A stretch of DNA of 64,000 nt from Cladochytrium replicatum (lineage: Eukaryota > Chytridiomycota > Chytridiomycetes > Cladochytriales > Cladochytriaceae), in NCBI GenBank assembly GCA_025526935.1, contig JAHLKD010000090.1, positions 1 through 64,000 of the forward strand. Direction: 5' to 3'. A model generated the notes under the pieces. It had not been told where the DNA came from, did not search any database, and was given only the letters and a program-made list of their open reading frames with translations. Shown here piece after piece: positions 56,379 through 64,000 of the stretch (position 1 is the stretch's first letter; every line of letters begins with the position of its first letter). The position numbers and the translations under genes are program-made.

Positions 56379-57364
56379 TCATGCAACCGTCAAGTCATCA
56401 CTGTGGAGTAGAATTACTCAGAGCTTTGCTGATAAGTGGTCCTCCAACATATTACCTGAAATACAAGTGAATTGCCGGCAACCACTCGTCCTCGTCCATT
56501 ACTCCAACTCTATGAAAATCCTCACTATCGTCTCTGATTCCGTTCTGCTCCAAAGTCATCGACATGTCCAGCAGCGTCCCTAGACGTTTCCACATGTACC
56601 CCTTTGCATGAGAATTGAGCGCTTGGTAACGGTCTTGAATTGCCGACAGTCGTTCTTCGCTACACACCTTGGGATGATTCAGAACGGTCTCAAAAAAACC
56701 CTGAAACTTTTCTGTTTATGTTTTAAGGATTTCTTTTTTTTACCTGAATAGTGTGCTCATCAGAGGTTAATGTGTTGACAATGCGGATCTTCCTGGTTTT
56801 TGCCGAGAGTTTCCCGATGCGGTAAGAGGGATCCAGCCACCATGGAAGCTCAACAGGCTTGGAATCAGTTCGAGGGATCGGGATCGGGACATGGAGGAAT
56901 CGACCTTCTGGTGTGTAGTAGCACCTTACTCCCGTTAGCGGGTGAACGTGGGTTCGTAGCTGTGTATGATAAACGATGTCAGTGCGCAGGTCACTATGAA
57001 GTGATCCGCACTCACATCTCGGGTGGCAGGATCGAACCAGTATGAAATATCCTTTCCGGCATTGCGGAGGATGGGTGTCATCAACGGATCACCTTCCAAA
57101 AACATCGCTTTATTATCAAAAGTTCTCATCTGATCTGCGATGACGTTTGTGCTTACCGAGATGCGCCTTAAAGAGTGGAGTTAGGTCGTATACGTCCCCA
57201 AGCCAGGTCACCCAGATATCGTCTGGGGCATTGTGCTCAGATACTTCTTCGGGTGTAAAGTAGCGCTCGTCTGGGAGTTTAGGTGTGGCAGAGTTGGCAG
57301 GTCGGCCAGTAACAGATGGTTTTGGTTTGAGATCTGTTGCTGGTGCGAGCTGATGTACGGTCAT
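56379..57364 (-). CDS. CYB5D1: Cytochrome b5 domain-containing protein 1 homologue (flagellar)
   Basis: The model complement(join(56379..56400,56456..56700,56744..56959,57016..57107,57157..57364)) is in frame and gives 260 residues. A cytochrome b5-like start ([28 protein letters not shown]) is followed by [15 protein letters not shown], then [20 protein letters not shown]. The ubiquitin-like C-terminal region carries [20 protein letters not shown] and [11 protein letters not shown], ending LYFSDDLTVA. Order and spacing match animal CYB5D1 and its algal flagellar counterpart, associated with axonemal radial spokes and redox control of ciliary beating. The first intron is 49 nt with an AAG acceptor, and the last coding exon is only 22 nt. 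All parts appear intact. Confidence 0.9.
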
Positions 57365-57574
57365 GTTCTGTTCCGATGCAAAACGCTACGACTCGGCGTG
57401 ATTGGTCAAACGAAAACATTCATGCATAGGCATTAAATCCATGTTGAACCAAATGCTATTTTTGTATCCATTCAAACCGGAATTCCCTCGAATCACTGCT
57501 ACAAATGAAGCGGTCAACAAAAACACAGCTAATCGAAGCGACTCAATCGTTCAAAATTTCCAACAATCCAAACA

Positions 57575-58645
57575 ATGCATTCCAAGCACGCCTCTGTTCC
57601 AGCGGTCACGGCAGCATATAAGCCGTTTATGACAGAGTACCGGCTCGCTTACAAGGACCCCACATCAACACTTCAGAAGGGTCGCACCTGGAAACGGCTC
57701 CGAAAGATGGGCGTTGGGAAGATCGAGCCGACGCAGACCACAACACAGCATCAACAGCAGCACCAGCAGCAGTCACAGCAAAAGCAGGACGATGTGAGGT
57801 TCAGAGCTGTCGAGAAAGCGAACGATTACCACCTGCACGCTGCGAAACTGCCAATGGTAAACGAGCTGATGAAGAAGAAGGAGTTCACGAATCCGCAACC
57901 TCCACATCAACAGCGCGGAGACGCAGCTCCACCAACGAAGAAGCAGCAGGATCGGTCCAAGCAAACAGATGTCCTGGATCGACTCCCAGATATCTACACA
58001 AACATCCACGGGATCAACTCCAATAAGCCCGAAGACATGTCATTGATGGCTGGCGCTGGCTTTCACCACTACGATCTCGTCGGTCCCTTGCACGTTTGGG
58101 TATTATTTGTTTTAGTGCAAATCGATCTTGCAACGCAAAATTGACATGCCTTTCATCAGCAACGTCAGGATATCTCTGAGGGGAGCTACGAGCCGACATC
58201 ACTCATGTTGCCTGGGATGGTGCATCCTCAACCGCCCAAAGTGAACCATTCTCCGCGAAGGAGGGTTCTTGGAGTGACGTCCCCAATGGTGCACATACAC
58301 TCTCAGCGATACAACATCATCTCCGGTTTGTGCGTTGAACATTTGCTTTCTTCCAACTTGTCTCACTATTTTCTTCAATCGCTGCTGAAAACAGGCGAAT
58401 CGCTTCCTGGTGAGCCGCACTCTGGGTACAAAGAGGGGCGGAGAGCAGTGATCCAGAGCTTTGCACACATCGACTGGATAACCAATGTACTTTTTAAAGC
58501 AACGGTTAGCGATGACATATTCTGACAAGCTGCTTTTATATTTCAGGCACGAACTCCAGGGTATAATATCATCACTGGATATGATCCGCTGGCACACTTG
58601 TCGCCTGAAGAGCTCGCAAAGCTTGACCTTAACCTTATAAAGTAG
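57575..58645 (+). CDS. Unrecognised 297-residue protein
   Basis: The model join(57575..58093,58160..58325,58395..58504,58547..58645) is in frame. The N-terminal part has a Gln/His-rich stretch (about residues 50-68), then basic and helical segments (LPMVNELMKKKEFTNPQPP). The C-terminal half carries conserved-looking Pro/Gly motifs (YEPTSLMLPGMVHPQPP, SQRYNIISGE, ARTPGYNIITGYDPLAHLSP). The paired YNIISG/YNIITG motifs suggest a short repeat of the kind seen in microtubule-associated flagellar proteins, but I cannot name a family. It stands between two flagellar genes (CYB5D1 and centrin), which is weak contextual support. A start at 57575 puts it 210 bp from the divergent CYB5D1 start. Confidence 0.65.
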
Positions 58646-58810
58646 CCATCCGAAAATCCTTAGCATTGATGCATGGTCATGTATTGTCCTTTTGAATAGA
58701 TATCTGCCTTCATTTCATTTTTTTTCAACATTCCACAATTCAAAATGGTATGCCAACCAACACCATCTGCCCAGTCGTCTCGTCTTTAAAAAAACTGTCA
58801 CCAGGCTTCA

Positions 58811-59459
58811 ATGAGGAAGCTAGGCGGACTAAGCGGTACCTCAGGAACTACAGGCACGTCAGGCAAACCCAATAAAGTCGCGCCAGCAGCACTCAACACA
58901 GGTCGACTCGGCGTCGGCGGACCTTCGTCCAACAGCCGGAACCAGCACCACGATCTCACCCCTGCGCAGCGCAAAAGCAAGAGATTCGCGAGGCGTTCGA
59001 CCTATTCGACACAGACGGGTCTGGCACGATCGACTGTAAGGAGCTTAAGGTTGCAATGCGTGCGCTCGGGTTCGAGCCCAAAATGGAGATCAAAAAGATG
59101 ATTGCAAACATTGATAAGAATGGGACGGGGACAATCGATCTTAACGACTTTTTGTATATGATGACCTCGAAAATGGTAGGACCCGAACAACGACCCACAT
59201 TGTGTTTTTAGAAGATCATGAACGGTATAAGTCTGAGCGGGACTCTAAGGAAGAGATTCGGAAGGCATTCAAGCTGTTCGACGACGATGGGACGGGGAAG
59301 ATCTCTTTCAAGAACTTGAAGCGAGTTGCCAAAGAGCTTGGCGAGAACCTTACTGATGAGGAGCTGCAAGAAATGATCGACGAGGCGATTAGGGACGGTG
59401 ATGGAGAGATCAACGAGGAAGAGTTTTTGCGCATCATGAGAAAGACGGCATTGTTTTGA
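58811..59459 (+). CDS. Centrin (caltractin), one base missing near the N-terminus
   Basis: Four EF-hand regions are recognisable: [56 protein letters not shown] and [15 protein letters not shown], ending RIMRKTALF. The N-terminal tail ([20 protein letters not shown], then DLTPAQ) leads into the first EF-hand. There the A4 tract at 58974-58977 must be five A to give [12 protein letters not shown], so one base seems missing. The apparent second break is a 55-nt intron (GTAGGA at 59175 to TATAAG at 59229) giving [12 protein letters not shown]. Centrins organise basal bodies and flagellar roots. The single homopolymer defect looks like sequence error, but a pseudogene or an unusual intron ending AAAAG cannot be excluded. 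Confidence 0.8.
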
Positions 59460-60204
59460 TACATCGTCGATGGAGTGTGGAGGGGTGGTGGATCTCGCAC
59501 CGAGCAGACAAGCATTGGAAGTTGTACAGAAAGAAAGTCATAATTTATTGAACGATTTACTGAGTTGGGAAAACATGGAACAAACAGCTCGACGAATGAC
59601 TTACACAGAAACGGAAGTAACCGGTCTTGAATGCGAAGGGATGAGTAGGAAGGTGGAGGAACCCGGAGGTGAACTAGAAAAAAAACGAATTACTGTGAGC
59701 ACAATATCAAAGTCGTCACCTATGCGAAACATCTCAGAAGGGAGATCATAGTAGGAAAATCAACAAAATGAAACCATCAGGTTTCGTTCAGTGGATTGAC
59801 AGATTTTTTGAGATATTAAATGGGAATAATCATATCTCGATTGCACAAAACACCAAGTAGAATGACCGGACTTACCACTGAACCGCGAAGTCAACGAGGC
59901 ACGCGATCCCGTCAGAAGACAGCTATAAGGAAGAGAAAGTGCTGATCAGGTAACGCCTCTGAGTAAGACAGGAAAACCGGGGACAAGCACAAAATGTCCT
60001 CATGACTTCTTAGAGGGTACATGTTTCTCCAGTCGTTGACTCGGAAGAGTCTCTTAGACGATGTTTAATCATCGGACTCAGACGGGTGCCCATACAGCCC
60101 ACCGCACCGACTCTCTTCTCGTACCTTCGCGGCCCCACAAGAAAACAGAAAAAGGACCACCTGGCTGTGGCTGGCTTGAGGCGATTCCTTCCCGATTTGA
60201 TTTG
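59460..60204. other. Spacer, centrin 3' end and CHY gene promoter
   Basis: A plus frame (59470-59751) follows directly after the centrin stop without recognisable motifs and is probably chance or 3' untranslated. No other gene is seen. Confidence 0.35.
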
Positions 60205-60939
60205 ATGTGTGAGTTTGAGCTGTTGATTTGACTTTTCGAGGTCTGGCTGATTTATTCGCATTCTCTTCTCTGATAGGCAAACACATTCTCAACGCTCAGG
60301 TCGAAAACATCTGTTTTATGGTAGCTCTACGTTTCTCACCTCGAATTCTTCGCATTTCAGGTGTCCATCCGTGCTCCGTGCTGCAAACGATGGTTCGACT
60401 GTCCTGAATGCCACCAGGCTACCTCTGACCACCCCCTAATGTGAGTCTGTACCGCTGGTGGCACTCCCACCAGCGTTGCTCTCCAACAAAACTCACCCCT
60501 CGTCACTTTTTAACAGCAAAACTACCGAAATGGTCTTTGCGTGCAAAAAGTGCAAAAAGGTATTTAGAAAGGACGTGAGGTACGTGATATTGTTTCGGGA
60601 ATGATACACTGGCATCGATCTCACCAGTCATTTTCTGGAAACTCGGTTTGCGATTTATCAGCAACTTTGAAGAGTCAGACGAATACTGCCCACACTGCGA
60701 CAACCACTTTATTCTCGAGGCAAAGACACCACAAATGGTACGCGTAATCGTTAAGGGGATTGAAGGAGTTTTTTGGGGACCTTGCCAAATCACATTCCAA
60801 GTTCAAGCTCTTACGTTGTGTCAATTTCTCTTCACAGGGAATCGGAGTCGAGGGAGACGATCCACGCATGGTGAAGGACATCCGACAGAAGCACCACAGA
60901 CCAACCGAGGGAGAGTTCATGTCTGATCGTCTTGGTTAA
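60205..60939 (+). CDS. CHY-type zinc finger protein (fungal, Hot13-like family)
   Basis: Six exons, join(60205..60208,60277..60299,60361..60440,60517..60579,60662..60737,60838..60939), give an in-frame 115-residue protein. The first coding exon is only 4 nt (ATG plus one base). CHY-finger cysteines and histidines follow in family order: APCCKRWFDCPECHQ, SDHPL, FACKKCKKVFRKDV, YCPHCDNHFIL. After them come GIGVEGDD and a basic tail. The domain binds three zinc ions. In yeast, Hot13 helps keep small Tim proteins zinc-free in the mitochondrial intermembrane space, and other fungal relatives are uncharacterised. Length and intron phases are consistent, and I see no damage. Confidence 0.85.
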
Positions 60940-61137
60940 TGTTCTTTACACAGAGTGGTGTATTATATTTGTGTCAAGCGCGATCCCTTTCCTGTTTTCC
61001 TTCAACTTTTTGTTTCCATAACATTATTATCTCAAATGGAAACTTCAACAGGTTCCTCTGCTGTTGGCTCAACCAAACTGGTGAGAAGTACAGGAAATCA
61101 ACGGCGACGAACGGTCAGAGGGAACCCATTGATGATG
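60940..61137. other. Convergent 3' region
   Basis: Sequence between the CHY gene and the minus-strand hypothetical gene. Short plus-strand frames here are not supported. Confidence 0.3.
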
Positions 61138-62346
61138 CTACACTGCCGGATCAATTTCACGGTCAAAGTCAAATGAATCGAGGTCGTCAATGTCAAAGCT
61201 CGAAGTGATCCCAGAATCATCTCTCATCTCACAACGCACTCACTAACCTGCCCCGAGTTCGTTTCACACGGGAGCGACCTGTCATTGCTGCTGCCGTCCT
61301 CCGCCTAGCAGATCTTCTTACGACCCTTCCCTTTCTCTTCGTCGATTCATCACCGATTGGGCCATATAGTCCATTTACATTGGTTGGTTTGTCCACCTCC
61401 ACTGATGCTTCCCTCTGCTCAAGCTTCGGCTAAAGATCCAATGTCCCCTGCAGTCGATCTTGTAGTCGCGGAACTTCCGGAAGAGGAATTAGCTCCTTGT
61501 CTGAATCATAAGCGATGTTGATGCAACTCTCTTCGGTCGGTGATAGGCTTTCGTATGACTTCGAATCGCCAATACCAGCTTCTGCTAAACTCGTAGGGTT
61601 CACAGAGCTGGGTTGTGGCTCCTTCGCTTCCCTTCCGCTATTGCTCTTGCTCGCGGAGGTTGAGACAAGAATTTTCCTTGTTCGAGCTTTCTTGGATTAA
61701 CCACGTCACTTGCCCTCCAAGTCTGAGATTTTTAACGGGGTCATTGTTGTTGGTTTGTGATCTGATGAATTTGAGCCGGTTTCGAACGGTCGGAAACCTT
61801 GGAGTGAGTCCGTAATCGTTAGACGACACAAAACGCTGATGAAGACTGCAACACCTTCAACCGTCGGCATCCATACTGTGCATACTGTGGGAGAAATTGT
61901 GGCAAGCGGCTGAAGGGGCGGAGGCAGAACTAGAGAGGGAAGGTTGATTGTCGCCGGTGGTGAAATAAGGCGATTTTTGGTCTGTGTACCATCTACGAGC
62001 GATAGAGGAGGCGTGCTACTTTCTATGGTGTCGTCTCCATCAAAACGAATCAAACGGAATGGGAGATGCGGCTGCCAAAAACGGAATTGCAGGATCAATC
62101 TCTGAGATCGATGACCACTCAAGACTTTGATCAGCTGAGATTCTACCGTTTCAGCATTCGAAGGTTCACTTTCCGAAGAACTGTTGAATTCTTCCTCGTC
62201 AAGCACCAACCACCGCTTCTCAAGCGGCGGCGCAACTTCTTCGTTCGAACGAGCTGAGAAGGGAGAGTGGCATCCTGGTCAGACTGAGACTCGTTCCCAA
62301 AAGTAGATCGAGGACGGCTCTGGGGTACCCAGCTTTGAAGCGACAT
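61138..62346 (-). CDS. Hypothetical acidic, disordered protein; exon structure unresolved
   Basis: An ATG at 62346 (MSLQSWVPQ) and a TAG at 61138 bracket protein-like pieces. These are RWLVLDEEEFNSSSESEPSN (62180), LILQFRFWQPHLPFRLIRFD (62090), SPTEESCINIAYDSDKELIP (61530) and a Ser/Asp-rich end, SFDIDDLDSFDFDREIDPAV. One possible intron, GTACCC after codon 6 to a GAGAAG acceptor, would link the start to the main frame. Other junctions could not be fixed. Composition is acidic and low in hydrophobic residues. No domain is recognised. Confidence 0.35.
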
Positions 62347-62445
62347 GATGGCAGGAACAACTGGAAATTGTTCTTCAATTGGATCAAAGAACCCAAATTG
62401 ACATGGGACGTTTTATGGCAGAGTGTGAACGTTCACTCATTCGGT

Positions 62446-62702
62446 TGACATCATCCGTAAGTAGTAGTACTACTATTAACAAAGCAGCCAGTAGTATGTA
62501 TCTTAAAGCTTTCCCGACCTTAAAAAGCTATTAGCAATTGCCACAATGTTTCCTGATATCTTAGCAAAGTTTATTCCGGATGAACAACGTCGTTATAGTT
62601 GAGATTCTGTGAGTCTACTAGCTCTTGTGAAGAGAGGATCGTTGTCACGTGTTTATTGATTTACGCCAGGACGGCACATTTGTATAGAGTGCACGTTTGA
62701 CA
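62446..62702 (-). mobile_element. Probable LTR of the adjacent Ty1/copia element
   Basis: Reading leftward (element orientation), a polypurine tract AGGGGGAG at 62710-62703 is immediately followed by TGTCAAACG. The candidate LTR runs 257 bp to a terminal TGTCA at 62446, so it starts TG and ends CA as LTRs do. It contains AATAAA-type signals (about 62662 and 62575). The matching 5' LTR would lie outside the window, so the boundaries are provisional. Confidence 0.5.
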
Positions 62703-62919
62703 CTCCCCCTCACTCTGAACAAATGTAAAAGCATAGAGAAATAAAACTAAACATAGTGCTCTAGGAAATCTATATCGGCGATGAAGAATCATAGAGCGAA
62801 AAGAAATGGAAGAACGATTATCGTCTTTTGCCACAAAAGAAACTAAAGCCCAACCATAGAATAAAATGCATATTGGCTCTCTCCCCCTCAAATCGACATC
62901 GTTGACCAACTCGTGATAT

Positions 62920-63999
62920 TTAGCGCATAGAGACTCCCCCTTTGGACAAGGATGTCATAGAACGAATATCTGCGAGAGATCGGAGACCTAGGGAATCGCG
63001 GTGTTTGGTAAACTGAATACGGCCGAGAGTTTTGGTGAGTAAGTCAGCCATGTTCTCTGAAGAGGAGATTTTGGTGACACATAGATCAGTACCGTCGTGA
63101 TGGGCAGTTGCAAAGACTTTTGAATCTACATGTTTGTTAAGGTCAGTGCGAATGTAACCTGATTTAATTTGGGAAACACAAGCAGCGTTGTCTTCATAGA
63201 TAGTGGTCGGTCCATTGAGTATCGTAAGAGGTAATCGTAAGTCTGTAAGTATAGTTGTGAGAAGTTCTCTGATCCAGATAATTTCCTTAGTTGTGTCCCA
63301 GAGAGCAAAAATTTCTGAGTGCATAGTAGAGGTGGTAGGCATATCCTGTTTCGTTGATCGCCAGGAGATAGCTGCGCCACAGCAGGTTAGTGCGTATCCG
63401 GTTTGAGCTTTACCAGAGGAGTAGTCAGACATGAACGAGGCATCGGCATAGGCAACAATCGAAGCGGGTTTTGTTCGATCAAAGTAGAGCCCATAGTCCA
63501 TAGTCTGTTTTAGATATTTTAGAATCATTTTACCTCCTTCCCAGTGTCTCATAGTAGGGGCTTGGCTGTGGCGAGCTAGAAGGTGCACTGCAAATGCGAT
63601 GTCAGGTCTACTTTTGTTAGCAAGGTAAATTAAAGATCCAATTAGGCTCATGTAAGGATAACCGGGTGAAAGAATGTGTTCTCCTTCGCGGAGGGGACCA
63701 TATTTGTCGTTCCAGGGTTCAATTTGTCTGACGTCAAGTGGGATGAGTGTAGTATCATTGCAGTCAGACATACCAAATCTGTCAAGAATTTTCTTAGTGT
63801 AAGCCTGTTGGTGGACAAAGAGACCATTGGGAGTACGAAGGAATTCGAATCCAATGCATGATTGAGCTAATCCAAGGTCTTTCATTTCAAATTCAGATTT
63901 GAGAAGTGTTTTGGTTAGTCGAATAGCTTCAGGAGTTCCCATAATGCTTAGGTCGTCTACATAGATTCCGATAATAACCCATCCATCAGCAAAGGCTTT
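62920..63999 (-). mobile_element. Ty1/copia retrotransposon pol, 3' part (reverse transcriptase end and RNase H)
   Basis: The frame is open from the right edge to a stop at 62920. The catalytic box YVDDL is at 63963-63949. Copia-type connection sequences follow (FEMKDLGLAQSCIGFEFLRT, YMSLIGSLIYLANKSRPDIA). RNase H comes next (YADASFMSDYSSGKAQTGYA, then ISWRSTKQ, TMHSEIFALWDTTKEIIWIR, IYEDNAACVSQ) and the usual end ENMADLLTKTL. No stop or frameshift interrupts the visible 359 codons, so the element may be young. Gag, protease, integrase and most of the reverse transcriptase lie beyond the window. Confidence 0.92.
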
Positions 64000-64000
64000 A

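Noticed and set aside
59165-59235. Second frameshift in centrin
   Set aside because: A 55-nt intron ending TATAAG joins SKM to SERDSKEEI, as in other centrins.

Overview
The window looks like nuclear DNA of a zoosporic (flagellated) fungus, most probably a chytrid. This is inferred from gene content: GT-AG introns of about 50-60 nt in nearly every gene, a Crinkler-type effector, axonemal genes (DNAAF5, MYCBPAP, CYB5D1, centrin) beside fungal-type genes (CBM1-GH45 cellulase, fungal CHY zinc-finger protein, Slt2-like MAP kinase), and several copies of an F-box plus 'LEWWK' repeat family. Species was not determined. Many introns end in AAG rather than CAG/TAG. Treating them as introns rejoins reading frames that otherwise look broken.

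Layout. 0-2.9 kb: repeats, a tRNA-Tyr-like sequence and a hairpin-rich minisatellite, with no convincing gene. 2.9-9 kb: GFA-family protein, a frame-broken CBM1-GH45 cellulase, a broken multipass membrane protein, a decayed LEWWK-repeat gene and an intact MDR oxidoreductase. 9.4-18 kb: DNAAF5 dynein assembly factor, an Slt2/ERK-type MAP kinase pseudogene, a complete Crinkler-NTPase-nuclease effector and an SDR pseudogene. 18-21 kb: repeats and coding-like debris. 21.5-23.5 kb: a secreted VEGG/VEGE-repeat protein. 24.5-29.2 kb: divergent pair MYCBPAP and casein kinase 2 alpha. 29.6-31.3 kb: decayed F-box/LEWWK gene. 31.4-35.5 kb: class C GPCR with two periplasmic-binding-protein-like domains and a PH-like tail. 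35.7-39 kb: a second, larger VEGE-repeat secreted protein. 39.4-48.9 kb: a 12-exon gene for a 2,952-residue NLR-like protein (DUF4062-like, NACHT, WD40, SPRY, ankyrin-like, SPRY). 49.3-51.7 kb: divergent paralogous single-pass membrane proteins. 51.9-55.4 kb: an intact F-box/LEWWK gene and two decayed relatives. 56.4-61 kb: CYB5D1, a 297-residue unknown, centrin and a CHY zinc finger. 61.1-64 kb: a hypothetical gene and the 3' end of a Ty1/copia element (RT YVDDL, RNase H, probable LTR) running off the right edge.

The genes do not form one pathway. Two themes recur. One is flagellum building (DNAAF5, MYCBPAP, CYB5D1, centrin). The other is interaction with the outside or with other organisms (NLR-like receptor, Crinkler effector, GPCR, repeat-rich secreted proteins, cellulase, F-box repeat family), and this set shows most of the duplication and decay. 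Exon models given as joins were derived by hand and keep frame throughout. No database search was possible, so family names rest on recognised motifs.
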